A stretch of DNA of 64,000 bases from Microvirga sp. (GCA_031181145.1 JAPSLB010000014.1:1-64000), one strand, 5' to 3'; numbered from the stretch's first letter, positions 37,909 through 49,971 are shown. Numbers and translations: made by a program. Notes: generated by a model not told the origin, from the letters alone.

Positions 37909-39099
37909 ATGGGCGAGCATAATATCCGCAATTTCACGATCAACTTCGGTCCCCAGCACCCCGCGGCGCACGGTGTGCTCCGGCTGGTGCTGGAGCTCGA
38001 CGGCGAGGTCGTCGAGCGTGTCGATCCGCATATCGGCCTCCTCCACCGCGGCACCGAGAAGCTGATCGAGTACAAGACCTACGTTCAGGCCAATCCCTAT
38101 TTCGACCGGCTCGACTACGTCGCGCCCATGAACCAGGAGCATGCCTATTGCTTGGCCATCGAGAAGCTCCTCGGCATCGAGGTGCCGCGTAGGGCCCAGC
38201 TGATCCGCGTTCTCTTCGCCGAAATCGGGCGTCTGCTCTCGCATCTTCTTAACGTGACCACGCAGGCCATGGACGTCGGCGCCCTCACGCCCCCCCTCTG
38301 GGGCTTCGAGGAGCGCGAGAAGCTCATGATCTTCTATGAGCGAGTTTCCGGTTCGCGCCTGCACGCCAATTACTTCCGGCCGGGCGGCGTGAACATGGAC
38401 ATTCAGCCCGAGCTGATCGACGACATCGAGGCATTCTGCGATCCGTTCCTGAAGGTTCTGGACGACCTCGACACGCTCGTCATGGGCAGCCGCATCTTCA
38501 AGCAGCGCAACGTGGACATCGGCACGATCACGCTGGACGACTGCTGGAAGTGGGGCTTCTCCGGACCGCTCGTGCGCAGCTGCGGCGTGGCCTGGGACCT
38601 GCGCAAGTCGCAGCCCTACGAGTGCTACGAGGAGATGGAGTTCGACATCCCCGTCGGTCTCAATGGCGACAACTACGACCGTCAGGTCATCCGTATGGAA
38701 GAAATGCGCCAGAGCGTGCGCATCATGCGCCAGTGCCTGAACAAGCTTCGGGCTCCGGACGGGCAGGGGCCCGTAATGACGAACGACGGCAAGATCGCAC
38801 CGCCCTCGCGCAAGGACATGAAGCGCTCCATGGAGGCGCTGATCCACCACTTCAAGCTCTTTACGGAAGGCTTCCACGTCCCCGCGGGCGAGGTGTATGC
38901 CGCCGTGGAAGCCCCGAAGGGCGAGTTCGGCGTGTATCTGGTGTCCGACGGCACCAACAAGGCCTACCGTTGCCATATCCGCGCCCCGGGCTTCGCGCAT
39001 TTGCAGGGCATGGATTTCATGTGCCGCGGCCACATGCTGGCCGACGTCGCAGGCGTTCTCGGGTCGCTCGACATCGTGTTCGGTGAAGTCGACCGGTAA
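37909..39099 (+). CDS. nuoD: NADH-quinone oxidoreductase subunit D
   Basis: NuoD (49-kDa type) forms most of the quinone-binding cavity. The 396-residue protein starts [19 protein letters not shown] and has [28 protein letters not shown] and, near the end, DIVFGEVDR, all conserved in the family. The Shine-Dalgarno AAAGGCGGGAAGG precedes the ATG. Confidence 0.98.
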   Translation: MGEHNIRNFTINFGPQHPAAHGVLRLVLELDGEVVERVDPHIGLLHRGTEKLIEYKTYVQANPYFDRLDYVAPMNQEHAYCLAIEKLLGIEVPRRAQLIRVLFAEIGRLLSHLLNVTTQAMDVGALTPPLWGFEEREKLMIFYERVSGSRLHANYFRPGGVNMDIQPELIDDIEAFCDPFLKVLDDLDTLVMGSRIFKQRNVDIGTITLDDCWKWGFSGPLVRSCGVAWDLRKSQPYECYEEMEFDIPVGLNGDNYDRQVIRMEEMRQSVRIMRQCLNKLRAPDGQGPVMTNDGKIAPPSRKDMKRSMEALIHHFKLFTEGFHVPAGEVYAAVEAPKGEFGVYLVSDGTNKAYRCHIRAPGFAHLQGMDFMCRGHMLADVAGVLGSLDIVFGEVDR

Positions 39100-39171
39100 G
39101 AATTAGTCCAGGCTCGATCGCGGGCCTGGCGTCACGCTTCGAAGGGCGTGATGAAAAAGTTCAAGTCGTGA

Positions 39172-39194
39172 ATGGCCGGGTCCTGCCCGGCCAT
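39172..39194. repeat. palindromic repeat between nuoD and nuoE
   Basis: ATGGCCGGG (39172-39180) and CCCGGCCAT (39186-39194) form a perfect 9-base-pair stem. It has the same design as the hairpin at 54749-54771 (ATGGTCGGG/CCCGACCAT), so it is probably another copy of the dispersed element. It widens the nuoD-nuoE gap to 116 bases inside an otherwise tight operon. Confidence 0.55.
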
Positions 39195-39215
39195 GACGAT
39201 GAGGAGAAGAGTCAA

Positions 39216-40280
39216 ATGGCCGTTCGTAAGCTCGCGCCTGAAGAATTGCAGCCCGAGAGCTTCGTGTTCTCGCCCGAGACGGAAGCTTTTGCCCAGCAGC
39301 AGATCGCCAAGTATCCGCCCGGCCGTCAGGCCTCGGCGGTGATCGCGTTGCTGGGAAAGGCGCAGGAGCAGGCTGGCGGCTGGCTGCCCCGCAAGGCTAT
39401 CGAGGCCGTGGCCGCGCGGCTCGACATGCCGGTCATCCGGGTGATGGAGGTCGCGACCTTCTACACGATGTTCAACCTGGAGCCGGTTGGAAAGTATTTC
39501 ATTCAGTTCTGCGGCACCACCCCCTGCGTGCTGCGGGGCGCGGGCGACATCAAGAAGGTGCTTGAGAGGCGCATCGGCGACCAGAACCACGTCACGGCCG
39601 ACGGTACCTTCTCCTGGCTGGAGGTCGAGTGTCTCGGCGCGTGCTCGAACGCCCCGATGGTGCAGATCAACGACGATTACTACGAAGATCTGACGCCTGA
39701 GAACTTCGAGAAGCTTCTCGACGATCTTGCGGCCGGTCGCCCGGTGAGGAAGGGTTCTCAGATCGGGCGCAACCGCTCCGAGCCGTTCGAGGCCGTCAAG
39801 ACCCTCCAGGATCCGTCGCTTTACGACGGCTCCCAGATCGGCGCTTGGCGCAAACGCTTCGAGGAGCAGGCCGAGCCTGCCGAAACCGGCGAGGCCGAGG
39901 CGGCAATCACCAGTGTCCCGCAGGAGGCCCGGGCGGCGAAGCCGGGAGCCGGGCGCGCCATCGAGAGCGAGGCCGCCGATACGCCGGCAGAGCGCGCCAA
40001 GAAGGGCGAAACACCCATCAGCCCGACCGACCAGAAGGAGGCCGCCGATCCATCGCGGGCCACGAAGGGCAACTCGCACACGGAGGAGGGCGCCCGGCCC
40101 GCTCCGCAAAGCGGTAAGTCCTATGTGTCAACGCCGTCGAAGCCGGAGGAGGGATCCCCCGTTCCGGCGAGCCCGACGACACCCGTTGCCGGGACCCCGC
40201 CATCACAGGCCGAGACGCGCCGCGACGGCAGCGATAGCAAGCCGGACGTGGTCGTCGACAAAGACAACAAGACGTCTTGA
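39216..40280 (+). CDS. nuoE: NADH-quinone oxidoreductase subunit E with long C-terminal tail
   Basis: NuoE (24-kDa type) carries a [2Fe-2S] cluster next to the NADH site. Residues about 1-170 are the thioredoxin-like domain with cluster cysteines in CGTTPCVLRGA and ECLGACSNAPM. After about residue 200 the protein continues to 354 with a low-complexity tail rich in Ala, Pro, Glu, Lys and Thr. Ordinary NuoE is around 160-170 residues; extended forms occur in rhizobia. The ATG at 39216 (MAVRKLAPEEL) follows GAGGAGAAG. The tail is probably disordered; its role is unknown. Confidence 0.95.
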   Translation: MAVRKLAPEELQPESFVFSPETEAFAQQQIAKYPPGRQASAVIALLGKAQEQAGGWLPRKAIEAVAARLDMPVIRVMEVATFYTMFNLEPVGKYFIQFCGTTPCVLRGAGDIKKVLERRIGDQNHVTADGTFSWLEVECLGACSNAPMVQINDDYYEDLTPENFEKLLDDLAAGRPVRKGSQIGRNRSEPFEAVKTLQDPSLYDGSQIGAWRKRFEEQAEPAETGEAEAAITSVPQEARAAKPGAGRAIESEAADTPAERAKKGETPISPTDQKEAADPSRATKGNSHTEEGARPAPQSGKSYVSTPSKPEEGSPVPASPTTPVAGTPPSQAETRRDGSDSKPDVVVDKDNKTS

Positions 40281-40296
40281 GGGGGAGTGAATCGAG

Positions 40297-41598
40297 ATGC
40301 TTCACGATAGAGATCGCATTTTCACCAACCTCTACGGCTTTCATTCGCCGGACCTTCAGGCCGCGAAGATGCGCGGTGCCTGGGACGGGACCAAGTTCCT
40401 CCTCGAGAAGGGCCGCGACTGGATCGTCGACGAGATGAAGGCGTCCGGCCTGCGTGGCCGAGGCGGTGCAGGCTTCCCCACGGGCCTGAAATGGTCCTTC
40501 ATGCCTAAGAAGTCGGACGGCCGCCCGCACTACCTCGTCGTCAACGCCGACGAGTCGGAACCGGGCACCTGTAAGGACCGCGAGATCATGCGGAACGATC
40601 CGCATCTCCTCGTCGAGGGCTGCCTCATCGCCTCCTTCGCCATGGGTGCGCATGCGGCCTACATCTACATCCGCGGCGAGTACGTCGCCGAGCGCTACGC
40701 GCTTCAACGCGCGGTCGACGAGGCCTACGAGGCAGGTCTCATCGGCAAGGACAACATCCACGGCTATCCCTTCGACCTTTATGTCCACCACGGCGCAGGT
40801 GCTTACATCTGCGGCGAGGAGACGGCGCTCATCGAGAGCATGGAAGGCAAGAAGGGCATGCCGCGCCTGAAGCCCCCGTTCCCGGCGAACATGGGTCTTT
40901 ACGGCTGCCCGACCACGGTGAACAACGTGGAGTCGATCGCCGTCGCCGGCACGATCCTGCGCCGCGGCGCCTCCTGGTTCTCCAGCATCGGCCGCCCGAA
41001 CAACGTGGGCACCAAGCTGTTCTGCGTGTCGGGTCATGTGAACAAGCCCTGCAATGTGGAAGAGGCCATGGGCCTGACCTTCCGCGAACTGATCGACACT
41101 CATTGCGGCGGCATCCGCGGCGGCTGGGAAAACCTGCTCGCCGTGATTCCGGGCGGCTCTTCCGTTCCGCTCGTTCCCGCCGAGCAGATCATCGATGCGC
41201 CGATGGACTTCGATACCCTGCGCGGACTGCGCTCCGGTCTCGGCACCGCCGCCGTTATCGTCATGGACAAGTCCACCGACATCGTGCGCGCCATCGCCCG
41301 CATCTCGTATTTCTACAAGCACGAGAGCTGCGGCCAGTGTACCCCGTGCCGTGAGGGCACCGGCTGGATGTGGCGCGTCCTCAACCGCATGGCCGAGGGC
41401 CGCGCCCAGAAGCGCGAGATCGACATGCTGCTCGAAGTTTCGACCCAGATCGAAGGTCACACCATCTGCGCGCTCGGCGACGCTGCGGCTTGGCCGGTTC
41501 AGGGTCTGATCCGTCACTTCCGTCATGAGATCGAGAAGCGGATCGACGACTACGCGGCGAACCCGCATTCAGAATCCGTCATGATCGCGGCGGAGTGA
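40297..41598 (+). CDS. nuoF: NADH-quinone oxidoreductase subunit F
   Basis: NuoF (51-kDa type) binds NADH and FMN and a [4Fe-4S] cluster, where electrons enter complex I. The 433-residue protein has the glycine-rich nucleotide site [30 protein letters not shown], and the cluster motif [12 protein letters not shown] with a further Cys near [13 protein letters not shown]. Length is typical. Confidence 0.98.
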   Translation: MLHDRDRIFTNLYGFHSPDLQAAKMRGAWDGTKFLLEKGRDWIVDEMKASGLRGRGGAGFPTGLKWSFMPKKSDGRPHYLVVNADESEPGTCKDREIMRNDPHLLVEGCLIASFAMGAHAAYIYIRGEYVAERYALQRAVDEAYEAGLIGKDNIHGYPFDLYVHHGAGAYICGEETALIESMEGKKGMPRLKPPFPANMGLYGCPTTVNNVESIAVAGTILRRGASWFSSIGRPNNVGTKLFCVSGHVNKPCNVEEAMGLTFRELIDTHCGGIRGGWENLLAVIPGGSSVPLVPAEQIIDAPMDFDTLRGLRSGLGTAAVIVMDKSTDIVRAIARISYFYKHESCGQCTPCREGTGWMWRVLNRMAEGRAQKREIDMLLEVSTQIEGHTICALGDAAAWPVQGLIRHFRHEIEKRIDDYAANPHSESVMIAAE

Positions 41599-41606
41599 GA
41601 TTGAAG

Positions 41607-43685
41607 ATGGCTAAAATCATCGTTGATGGCGTCGAGGTCGACGTCCCCGCCGAATACACGCTGCTCCAGGCCGCCGAGGCCGCGGGCGCCGAGATTCCGC
41701 GTTTCTGCTACCACGAACGGCTCTCGATCGCCGGAAACTGCCGCATGTGCCTCGTCGAGGTGAAGGGCGCGCCGAAGCCGGTCGCCTCCTGCGCCTGGGG
41801 CGTGCGCGACTGCCGCCCGGGCCCGAACGGGGAGCCGCCGGAAATCTCGACCAAGTCGCCGACCGTGAAGAAGGCGCGCGAGGGTGTGATGGAGTTCCTC
41901 CTGATCAACCACCCGCTCGATTGCCCGATCTGCGACCAGGGCGGCCAGTGCGATCTGCAGGACCAGGCCATGGCCTACGGCGTCGACACCAGCCGCTTTC
42001 ACGAGAACAAGCGCGCGGTCGCCGACAAATATCTCGGCCCACTCGTGCGCACCTCCATGAACCGCTGCATTCATTGCACCCGCTGCGTGCGCTTCACCGC
42101 CGAGGTGGCGGGCGTCCCGGATATGGGGGCGCTGTGGCGCGGCGAGGACATGGAGATCACGAGCTATCTGGAAAAGGCCCTCGGTTCCGAATTGCAGGCG
42201 AACATCGCGGATCTATGCCCGGTCGGCGCTCTCACCCACAAGCCCGAGTCCTTCCATTACCGTCCGTGGGAACTCACCAAGACCGATTCCGTCGATGTGA
42301 TGGACGCTGTCGGCTCCTCCATCCGCGTGGATTCCCGGGGGCGCGAGGTCATGCGCATTCTGCCGCGCGTGAACGAGGCGGTGAACGAGGAGTGGATCTC
42401 CGACAAGACCCGCCAGATCGTCGACGGCCTGCGCCTGCAGCGCCTCGACCGCCCGTTCGTGCGGGAAAACGGTCGCCTGCGCCCGGCTTCCTGGCAAGAG
42501 GCTTTCGCGGCCATCGCCGCAAAGGTGAAGGGGACCTCGCCTGAGAAGATCGGCGCCATCGTCGGCGATCTTGCCGCCGTGGAGGAGATGTTCGCCCTGA
42601 AGCTGCTCATGGAGAGCCTCGGTGTCGCGAACGTCGATGCCCGCCAGGACGGTACGGTTCTGTCTCCCGCCTACGGCCGCGGCTCCTATCTCTTCAATGC
42701 CACCATCCCCGGTATCGAGGATGCCGACGCGATCCTGATCGTGGGTTCCAACCCGCGCTACGAGGCATCGCTCGTCAACGTGCGCATCCGGAAGCGTTGG
42801 CGAGCGGGTCCGCCGCCGATCGCGCTGATCGGTGAGAACGCGGATCTGACCTATCCCTACGAGTATCTCGGCGCGGGTCCCGATACCCTGGCCGAGCTTG
42901 CCTCCGGCCGCCACAGCTTCATCGAGAAGCTGCGCGGGGCCGAGCGTCCGCTGATCATCGTGGGGCAGGGCGCTCTTGCCCGGCCGGATGGTCTTGCCGT
43001 GCTCTCCGCCGTCGCGAGGCTCGCCCAGGACGTGGGCGCGGTAAAGGATGGTTGGAGCGGTCTCTCGGTCCTGCACACGGCGGCGTCCCGGGTCGGCGCG
43101 CTGGATCTCGGCCTCGTGCCGGGTGAGGGCGGCCTGACCGCTCAGCAGATGGCGCAAGGCGGCGTGGACGTGCTGTTCAACCTTGGAGCCGACGAGATCG
43201 ACATCGCCCCAGGTGCCTTCGTGATCTATCAGGGCACTCATGGCGACCGAGGCGCTCACCGCGCCGACGTGATCCTCCCGGCGGCCACCTACACGGAAAA
43301 GTCAGGCACCTACGTGAACACCGAGGGCCGGGTCCAGATGGCCAATCGCGCAGCCTTCGCGCCGGGCGAGGCCCGTGAGGACTGGGCGATCCTGCGCGCG
43401 CTGTCCGACGTGCTGGGACGTCGGCTGCCGTTCGACTCGCTCAATGCCCTGCGCGCGAAGCTCTATGCGACTTACCCGCACTTCGCCGCCATCGAGACGG
43501 TCCAGCCCGCCGACGGGGTGGCCGCCGCCCAGGCGCTCGCCGGCATCGGCGGCGCTTTTGCCCGCGAAGCCCTCGCGAGCCCGGTGAAGGACTTTTACCT
43601 GACGAACCCGATCGCCCGCGCCTCCGGCGTCATGGCCGAGTGCTCTGCGCTCGCCCGTGAGCTGAAGCTCGAAGCGGCCGAGTAA
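41607..43685 (+). CDS. nuoG: NADH-quinone oxidoreductase subunit G
   Basis: NuoG (75-kDa type) carries several iron-sulfur clusters of the peripheral arm. The 692-residue protein has the N-terminal [2Fe-2S] ligands ([19 protein letters not shown]), the cluster set [14 protein letters not shown] and [11 protein letters not shown], then a molybdopterin-oxidoreductase-like body (about 220-690) that holds no molybdenum. The ATG at 41607 ([11 protein letters not shown]) is chosen; 4 residues upstream are also open. Spacing to nuoF is 8 bases. Confidence 0.98.
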   Translation: MAKIIVDGVEVDVPAEYTLLQAAEAAGAEIPRFCYHERLSIAGNCRMCLVEVKGAPKPVASCAWGVRDCRPGPNGEPPEISTKSPTVKKAREGVMEFLLINHPLDCPICDQGGQCDLQDQAMAYGVDTSRFHENKRAVADKYLGPLVRTSMNRCIHCTRCVRFTAEVAGVPDMGALWRGEDMEITSYLEKALGSELQANIADLCPVGALTHKPESFHYRPWELTKTDSVDVMDAVGSSIRVDSRGREVMRILPRVNEAVNEEWISDKTRQIVDGLRLQRLDRPFVRENGRLRPASWQEAFAAIAAKVKGTSPEKIGAIVGDLAAVEEMFALKLLMESLGVANVDARQDGTVLSPAYGRGSYLFNATIPGIEDADAILIVGSNPRYEASLVNVRIRKRWRAGPPPIALIGENADLTYPYEYLGAGPDTLAELASGRHSFIEKLRGAERPLIIVGQGALARPDGLAVLSAVARLAQDVGAVKDGWSGLSVLHTAASRVGALDLGLVPGEGGLTAQQMAQGGVDVLFNLGADEIDIAPGAFVIYQGTHGDRGAHRADVILPAATYTEKSGTYVNTEGRVQMANRAAFAPGEAREDWAILRALSDVLGRRLPFDSLNALRAKLYATYPHFAAIETVQPADGVAAAQALAGIGGAFAREALASPVKDFYLTNPIARASGVMAECSALARELKLEAAE

Positions 43686-43699
43686 GAGAGGAGCGGATC

Positions 43700-44725
43700 A
43701 TGGAACTCGGAGATATCCTCCTCGCTGTCGCGATCATGCTGGGCAAGAGCCTGCTCCTGCTCGTCGCGCTTCTCGTCTTCATCGCCTATGCGCTCTATGC
43801 CGACCGCAAGGTCTGGGCCGCCGTTCAGCTGCGGCGCGGTCCCAACGTGGTCGGCCCCTGGGGCCTGCTCCAGTCCTTCGCGGACCTTCTGAAGTTCGTT
43901 CTGAAGGAACCGGTCATCCCGGCTCCGGCCAACAAGGGCATGTTCCTTCTGGCCCCGCTGGTGATGTGCACCCTCTCGCTCGCGGCCTGGGCGGTCATTC
44001 CGCTGAACGCGGGCTGGGTTATCGCCGATATCAATGTCGGCATTCTCTATATCTTCGCGATCTCGTCGCTCGGCGTTTACGGCGTCATCATGGGCGGCTG
44101 GGCCTCGAACTCGAAGTACCCGTTCCTCGGCGCTCTCCGTTCGGCGGCGCAGATGGTGTCCTATGAGGTCTCCATCGGCTTCGTCATCGTGACCGTGCTC
44201 ATGTGTGCCGGAACCCTGAACCTGTCGGGAATCGTGGAATCGCAGAATACGAGCCTCGGCATTCTCGGCTGGTACTGGCTGCCGCTGTTCCCGATGTTCG
44301 TGGTGTTCTTCATCTCGGCCATGGCCGAGACGAACCGCCCGCCCTTCGACCTGCCGGAAGCCGAATCGGAGCTCGTGGCCGGCTACATGGTGGAATATTC
44401 GTCCACTCCGTACCTGCTGTTCATGCTCGGCGAATACGTGGCCATCATGACCATGTGCGCGCTCGGAACGATCATGTTCCTCGGCGGCTGGCTGTCCCCG
44501 ATCCCATTCGCACCCTTCACCTGGGTTCCGGGCGTGATCTGGTTCGTGCTGAAGGCGAGCTTCCTCTTCATTCTCATCGCCATGGTGAAGGCTCTCGTGC
44601 CGCGGTATCGATACGATCAGCTCATGCGGCTGGGCTGGAAGGTATTCCTTCCGCTCTCGCTGGCGATGGTCGTCATCGTGGCGGGCGTGCTGATGGCGAC
44701 CGGCAACGCGCCGGGCATGCGCTAA
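43700..44725 (+). CDS. nuoH: NADH-quinone oxidoreductase subunit H
   Basis: NuoH (ND1 type) is an eight-span membrane subunit that forms the entrance to the quinone chamber. The 341-residue protein has [42 protein letters not shown] and [21 protein letters not shown], all hallmark loops. AGAGAGGAG precedes the ATG. Confidence 0.98.
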   Translation: MELGDILLAVAIMLGKSLLLLVALLVFIAYALYADRKVWAAVQLRRGPNVVGPWGLLQSFADLLKFVLKEPVIPAPANKGMFLLAPLVMCTLSLAAWAVIPLNAGWVIADINVGILYIFAISSLGVYGVIMGGWASNSKYPFLGALRSAAQMVSYEVSIGFVIVTVLMCAGTLNLSGIVESQNTSLGILGWYWLPLFPMFVVFFISAMAETNRPPFDLPEAESELVAGYMVEYSSTPYLLFMLGEYVAIMTMCALGTIMFLGGWLSPIPFAPFTWVPGVIWFVLKASFLFILIAMVKALVPRYRYDQLMRLGWKVFLPLSLAMVVIVAGVLMATGNAPGMR

Positions 44726-44735
44726 GGAGATCGAC

Positions 44736-45224
44736 ATGAAAATCGGTCAATTCTTCAACGCCCTTCTGCTCAAGGAATTCGTGGCAGGCTTCATCCTGAC
44801 GACGAAATACTTCTTCAAGCCGAAGGCCACGCTCAACTATCCCTTCGAAATGGGCCACCGGGGACCGCGTTTCCGGGGAGAGCACGCGCTGCGCCGCTAC
44901 CCCAATGGGGAGGAGCGCTGCATCGCCTGCAAGCTCTGCGAGGCGATCTGTCCGGCCCAGGCGATCACCATTGAGGCCGGACCGCGCCGCAACGACGGCA
45001 CCCGCCGCACGACCCGCTACGACATCGACATGGTGAAGTGCATCTATTGCGGCATGTGCCAGGAGGCGTGCCCGGTGGACGCGATCGTGGAGGGCCCGAA
45101 CTTCGAGTTCTCCGTGGAGACCCGCGAGGAGCTCCTCTACGACAAGGCCAAGCTGCTCGAGAATGGTGAGCGCTGGGAGCGCGAAATCGCGAAGAACATC
45201 GCCAAGACCGCGCCCTACCGCTAA
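44736..45224 (+). CDS. nuoI: NADH-quinone oxidoreductase subunit I
   Basis: NuoI (TYKY type) carries two [4Fe-4S] clusters that pass electrons toward N2. The 162-residue protein has the two ligand sets [16 protein letters not shown] and [16 protein letters not shown]. An unusually long 240-base gap follows before nuoJ. Confidence 0.98.
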   Translation: MKIGQFFNALLLKEFVAGFILTTKYFFKPKATLNYPFEMGHRGPRFRGEHALRRYPNGEERCIACKLCEAICPAQAITIEAGPRRNDGTRRTTRYDIDMVKCIYCGMCQEACPVDAIVEGPNFEFSVETREELLYDKAKLLENGERWEREIAKNIAKTAPYR

Positions 45225-45464
45225 GCAGGGCGTCTTGCGGCGAGGCGAATTCCCGGCTTGCCGCAGACGACGAGGCTGAGAGACCGGGGCTGATTCCACA
45301 AAGTGGGCCAGCTCCAAGCCTCTTTCCCGACAAAGGGGAGGGGCATGCACCTCCGGCGGGTTGTTCCCTCCGGATTCGGAATTTATAGACAGGCCATCGG
45401 ATTCCCATCGGGATCACATGGCCACGTCGGAAGGGGCCGCTCTCGGGGCGGCTTGTGTTTGAGC
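45225..45464. other. 240-base gap inside the nuo operon
   Basis: Every other nuo junction is tight except nuoD-nuoE. This gap contains no supported gene. It has GTCT-TGCGGC (45232-45241) opposite GCCGCA-GAC (45260-45268), and near its end GGCCAT (45392-45397) opposite ATGGCC (45418-45423), so the messenger can fold between nuoI and nuoJ. An open reading frame runs through most of it into nuoJ but shows no protein similarity. Confidence 0.6.
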
Positions 45465-46079
45465 ATGACGGTTACCGCCGCCTTCTTCTATCTTTTCGCG
45501 ACGATTACGATCGCTTCCGGTTTCATGGTGATCGCCTCGCGCAATCCCGTGCAGTCGGTGCTTTTCCTCATCCTGGCCTTCGTCAACGCAGCGGGCCTGT
45601 TCCTGATGATGGGAGCCGAGTTCCTCGCGATGATCCTCGTCATTGTCTACGTGGGTGCGGTCGCGGTGCTCTTCCTCTTCGTCGTCATGATGCTCGACGT
45701 GGATTTCGCGGCGCTTCGCCAGGGCTTCCTGCAATATCTGCCCTTCGGCGCGCTGATCGGGATCGTACTCCTGATCGAGCTCATCTTCGTCGTGAGCGCC
45801 TATGTGGTCGATCCCGGCCTCATGCGGGCACCGGCGGTGCCGATTCCGGCCCCGGACGTGATGACCAACACGGAAGCCCTCGGGCAGGTGCTCTACACCC
45901 GCTATTTCTACTTCTTCCAGACAGCCGGCCTGATCCTGCTGGTGGCCATGATCGGTGCCATCGTGCTCACGCTGCGGGAGCGTGTGGGCGTGCGCCGCCA
46001 GAACATCTCGATGCAGAACGCCCGCACTCAGGAAACCGCCGTTCAGGTTCGGAAGGTTCCCTTCCGCCAGGGCATCTAA
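45465..46079 (+). CDS. nuoJ: NADH-quinone oxidoreductase subunit J
   Basis: NuoJ (ND6 type) is a membrane subunit next to the first antiporter-like channel. The 204-residue protein has five hydrophobic spans and the conserved [16 protein letters not shown] and [21 protein letters not shown] stretches. The ATG at 45465 ([11 protein letters not shown]) begins family similarity. The ribosome-binding site is weak. Confidence 0.97.
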   Translation: MTVTAAFFYLFATITIASGFMVIASRNPVQSVLFLILAFVNAAGLFLMMGAEFLAMILVIVYVGAVAVLFLFVVMMLDVDFAALRQGFLQYLPFGALIGIVLLIELIFVVSAYVVDPGLMRAPAVPIPAPDVMTNTEALGQVLYTRYFYFFQTAGLILLVAMIGAIVLTLRERVGVRRQNISMQNARTQETAVQVRKVPFRQGI

Positions 46080-46090
46080 GGAGACACGCG

Positions 46091-46399
46091 ATGGTTATCG
46101 GACTGGGCCATTATCTCACGGTCGCCGCCGTGCTCTTCACGCTCGGCGTGTTCGGCATCTTCATCAACCGGAAGAACGTCATTGTCATCCTGATGTCCAT
46201 CGAGCTGATCCTGCTCTCGGTGAACATCAACCTCGTGGCCTTTTCGACCCACCTGAACGACATCGTCGGCCAAGTCTTCGCCCTGCTGATCCTCACGGTC
46301 GCAGCGGCCGAGGCGGCCATCGGCCTGGCCATTCTGGTGGTATTTTTCCGCAACCGCGGCTCCATCGCGGTTGAAGACGTGAACATGATGAGGGGCTGA
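46091..46399 (+). CDS. nuoK: NADH-quinone oxidoreductase subunit K
   Basis: NuoK (ND4L type) is a three-span subunit with buried glutamates in the proton path. The 102-residue protein has [21 protein letters not shown] and [11 protein letters not shown], and [17 protein letters not shown]. The key Glu of [11 protein letters not shown] is present. It lies 11 bases after nuoJ, with AAGGAGAC before the start. A longer frame reaching left through nuoJ is a shadow. Confidence 0.98.
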   Translation: MVIGLGHYLTVAAVLFTLGVFGIFINRKNVIVILMSIELILLSVNINLVAFSTHLNDIVGQVFALLILTVAAAEAAIGLAILVVFFRNRGSIAVEDVNMMRG

Positions 46400-46422
46400 G
46401 CCCTAACGGCTAAGTAAGCGCA

Positions 46423-48456
46423 ATGTACCACGCAATCGTCTTCCTGCCGCTCGTCGGCTTCCTCATCGCAGGCCTCTTCGGCCGCGTCATCGGCGCCAGG
46501 CCAGCTGAGATCATCACCACGGCGCTGCTCGCCGTGTCGGCGGTCCTCTCCTGGGTGTCCTTCATCCAAGTGGGCTTTGGCGAAGAGCCGATGATCCGGG
46601 TCCAGGTGGCCCAGTGGATGTCGGTCGGCGACCTCCGGGTCGATTGGGCGTTCCGCATCGACACGCTCACCGCCATGATGCTGGTGGTGGTCAATACCGT
46701 GTCGGCGCTCGTGCACCTCTACTCCATCGGCTACATGCACGAGGATCCGCACCGTCCGCGCTTCTTCGCCTATCTGTCGCTCTTCACCTTTGCCATGCTC
46801 ATGCTGGTGACGGCCGACAACCTGGTGCAGATGTTCTTCGGCTGGGAAGGCGTGGGCTTGGCGAGCTACCTGCTCATCGGCTTCTGGTACAAGAAGGATT
46901 CCGCCAACGCCGCGGCCATGAAGGCCTTCATCGTCAACCGCGTCGGCGATTTCGGCTTCCTTCTCGGGATCTTCACGATCTTCGTTCTGTTCAACGGCGT
47001 CACCTTCGACGCGATCTTCCCGCGCGTGGCGGAATTCGCCGATGCCCGTTTCCACTTCCTCGGTATCGAGTGGCACGCCCTGACGATCGCCTGCCTGCTG
47101 CTCTTCATGGGCGCAATGGGTAAGTCGGCTCAGTTCCTGCTGCACACTTGGCTGCCGGACGCGATGGAAGGCCCGACCCCGGTCTCCGCCCTCATCCATG
47201 CCGCCACCATGGTGACCGCGGGCGTGTTCATGGTCGCGCGCTTGTCGCCGGTCTTCGAATACGCTCCTGCGGCTCTTACGGTCGTCACCGTCATCGGCGG
47301 CATCACGGCCTTCTTTGCCGCGACGGTCGGCCTGGTGCAGAACGACATCAAGCGTGTGATCGCGTATTCGACCTGCTCGCAGCTCGGCTACATGTTCGTC
47401 GCGCTGGGCGTCGGGGCCTACAGCGCCGGTGTCTTCCACCTGTTCACACATGCCTTCTTCAAGGCGCTCCTGTTCCTGGGCGCAGGCTCGGTCATCCACG
47501 CCATGCACCACGAGCAGGACATGCGGAACATGGGTGCGCTGCGCCGCTACATCCCGATTACCACGGCCATGATGGCCATCGGCACGCTCGCGCTCACCGG
47601 ATTCCCGTTCACGGCAGGCTACTACTCCAAGGACGCGATCATTGAGGCGGCCTACGCCTCCCATACCTCCGCAGGCTCCTTCGCCTTCCTGGCGACGGTA
47701 ATCGCTGCCCTCATGACCTCGTTCTACTCCTGGCGTCTGTTCTTCCTCACCTTCGAGGGCAACGCGCGCTGGTCGAACGCCGACCACCATGCCCATGGCC
47801 ATCACGAGGGCGTGGAGCATGACGACCGCAGCCACGACGTGGAGCCCGCCACCCATGCGGATCACGAGCACGGCCACCATGGAGCCCATACCCCCCATGA
47901 GAGCCCGCTGGTGATGGTGCTGCCGCTCATCGTGCTGGCTATCGGCGCTGTCGTTGCCGGCATCGTGTTCCACGACGCCTTCCTCGGTCACGGCTATCAG
48001 GAGTTCTGGAAGGGGGCGCTGTTCACCCGTCCGGAGAACACCATCCTCGAGGACCTGCACCATGTCCCGGGCTGGGTGCCGTTCCTGCCGACGGTGATGA
48101 TGATCCTCGGCTTCCTGCTGGCTGTGTACATGTACATCGTGGACGCCAAGAAGCCCGCGCAGCTCGCGGCGGATCACCCGATCCTGTACCGCTTCCTGCT
48201 CAACAAGTGGTACTTCGACGAGCTGTACGACGTCATCTTCGTGCGTCCCGCCATGGCCATCGGCCGCTTCTTCTGGCGCACGGGCGACCAGCGGATCATC
48301 GACGGGCTCGGGCCTGACGGCATTTCCGCCCGCGTGCTCGACGTGACCCGCGGCGTGGTGCGGGTGCAGACCGGCTACGTCTACCACTACGCCTTCGCAA
48401 TGCTGATCGGCGTTGCGGCTCTCGTGACCTTTTATCTCTTCAGGGGAGCCCACTAA
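46423..48456 (+). CDS. nuoL: NADH-quinone oxidoreductase subunit L
   Basis: NuoL (ND5 type) is the distal antiporter-like proton channel with a long lateral helix at its C-terminus. The 677-residue protein has [19 protein letters not shown] and the channel motif [27 protein letters not shown], seen as [13 protein letters not shown]. Between the last channel helices and the lateral helix it has a histidine-rich loop (about residues 455-495) with 14 His in about 42 residues. The stop overlaps the nuoM start by one base. Confidence 0.98.
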   Translation: MYHAIVFLPLVGFLIAGLFGRVIGARPAEIITTALLAVSAVLSWVSFIQVGFGEEPMIRVQVAQWMSVGDLRVDWAFRIDTLTAMMLVVVNTVSALVHLYSIGYMHEDPHRPRFFAYLSLFTFAMLMLVTADNLVQMFFGWEGVGLASYLLIGFWYKKDSANAAAMKAFIVNRVGDFGFLLGIFTIFVLFNGVTFDAIFPRVAEFADARFHFLGIEWHALTIACLLLFMGAMGKSAQFLLHTWLPDAMEGPTPVSALIHAATMVTAGVFMVARLSPVFEYAPAALTVVTVIGGITAFFAATVGLVQNDIKRVIAYSTCSQLGYMFVALGVGAYSAGVFHLFTHAFFKALLFLGAGSVIHAMHHEQDMRNMGALRRYIPITTAMMAIGTLALTGFPFTAGYYSKDAIIEAAYASHTSAGSFAFLATVIAALMTSFYSWRLFFLTFEGNARWSNADHHAHGHHEGVEHDDRSHDVEPATHADHEHGHHGAHTPHESPLVMVLPLIVLAIGAVVAGIVFHDAFLGHGYQEFWKGALFTRPENTILEDLHHVPGWVPFLPTVMMILGFLLAVYMYIVDAKKPAQLAADHPILYRFLLNKWYFDELYDVIFVRPAMAIGRFFWRTGDQRIIDGLGPDGISARVLDVTRGVVRVQTGYVYHYAFAMLIGVAALVTFYLFRGAH

Positions 48457-49967
48457 TGTTCGGCTTCGGCATCCTCTCCGGCCTTCTCATCCTGCCGCTC
48501 ATCGGCGCAGCCTTCATCCTGACGCTTCGCGGCGACAGTGAGGCGGCCCGGTCCAATGCGCGCTGGGCGGCCCTCGCTACGACGATCGCGACCTTCGTGC
48601 TCTCGCTGGTGGCCTGGAACCGTTTCGACACGGCAACCGCTTCGTTCCAGCTGGTGGAAAGCCACGCCTGGCTGACGGACACGATCCGCTTCAAGCTCGG
48701 CGTGGACGGCTTCTCGATCCCGCTCGTCCTGCTCACCACGTTCCTGATGCCGTTCTGCATCCTGGCTTCGTGGGACTCCATCGGACAGCGGGTGAAGGAG
48801 TATTACGTCGCTTTCCTGGTCCTCGAGACGACGATGATCGGCGTGTTCTGTGCGCTCGATCTCGTGCTCTTCTACCTTTTCTTCGAGGCGGGCCTCATTC
48901 CGATGTTCCTCATCATCGGCATCTGGGGCGGCAAGCGGCGCATCTATGCCAGCTTCAAGTTCTTCCTCTACACGCTGCTCGGCTCGGTGCTGATGCTGCT
49001 CGCCATCATGGCCATGTATTGGCAGGCAGGCACCACCGACATCCCGACTCTGCTGGCGTTCAAGTTCCCGTACAACCTCCAGATCTGGCTCTGGCTCGCC
49101 TTCTTCGCCTCCTTCGCGGTGAAGATGCCGATGTGGCCGGTCCATACCTGGTTGCCTGACGCGCACGTGGAAGCGCCGACGGCCGGCTCCGTGATCCTGG
49201 CAGGCGTGCTCCTGAAGATGGGCGGCTACGGCTTCATCCGCGTCTCGTTGCCGATGTTCCCGGATGCGTCCGTCTATTTCGCGCCGCTCGTCTTTGCCCT
49301 TTCAATCATCGCGATCATCTACACCTCGCTGGTCGCGCTGATGCAGGAGGACATCAAGAAGCTCATCGCCTATTCCTCGGTGGCACATATGGGCTTCGTG
49401 ACCATGGGCCTGTTCAGCATGAACGAGCAGGGCATCCAGGGCGCCATGTTCACCATGATCTCCCACGGGCTGGTTTCCGGTGCGCTGTTCCTCTGCGTCG
49501 GCGTGATCTACGACCGGATGCACACCCGCGAGATCAAGGCCTATGGCGGCCTCGTGAACCGGATGCCCATGTACGCGGTGGTCTTCCTGATCCTTACGAT
49601 GGCCAACGTGGCGCTTCCGGGCACCTCGGGCTTCATCGGAGAATTCCTGACCCTCATGGGCGCATTCCGCTCCAACACCTGGGTGGCTTTCTTCGCCACC
49701 ACGGGCGTGATCCTCTCCGCGGCCTACGCGCTGTGGCTCTATCGTCGGGTGGTCTACGGGGAAATCGACAAGCCCGCGCTTCAGACCATCACGGATCTGA
49801 ACCGCCGCGAGATCATCACGTTCGCGCCGCTCGTCCTGCTGATCATTTACTACGGCGTGCAGCCCGGTCCGATCCTCGATACCTTCGCGGTGCCGACGGA
49901 TGCGCTCATGCAGAGCGTCCAGGCCGCGCTCTCCACCGTGAAAACGGCTGCTGTTGCCGCACACTGA
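48456..49967 (+). CDS. nuoM: NADH-quinone oxidoreductase subunit M
   Basis: NuoM (ND4 type) is the second antiporter-like proton channel. The 503-residue protein has [43 protein letters not shown] (read as [17 protein letters not shown]) and [17 protein letters not shown], the standard motifs with lysine and histidine proton carriers. It begins at the last base of nuoL and nuoN follows after 4 bases. Confidence 0.98.
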   Translation: MFGFGILSGLLILPLIGAAFILTLRGDSEAARSNARWAALATTIATFVLSLVAWNRFDTATASFQLVESHAWLTDTIRFKLGVDGFSIPLVLLTTFLMPFCILASWDSIGQRVKEYYVAFLVLETTMIGVFCALDLVLFYLFFEAGLIPMFLIIGIWGGKRRIYASFKFFLYTLLGSVLMLLAIMAMYWQAGTTDIPTLLAFKFPYNLQIWLWLAFFASFAVKMPMWPVHTWLPDAHVEAPTAGSVILAGVLLKMGGYGFIRVSLPMFPDASVYFAPLVFALSIIAIIYTSLVALMQEDIKKLIAYSSVAHMGFVTMGLFSMNEQGIQGAMFTMISHGLVSGALFLCVGVIYDRMHTREIKAYGGLVNRMPMYAVVFLILTMANVALPGTSGFIGEFLTLMGAFRSNTWVAFFATTGVILSAAYALWLYRRVVYGEIDKPALQTITDLNRREIITFAPLVLLIIYYGVQPGPILDTFAVPTDALMQSVQAALSTVKTAAVAAH

Positions 49968-49971
49968 GGTC

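Noticed and set aside
46111-48453. 780-codon minus-strand open frame opposite nuoK/nuoL
   Set aside because: It mirrors nuoL, is extremely His/Glu/Arg-rich and has no recognisable domain.
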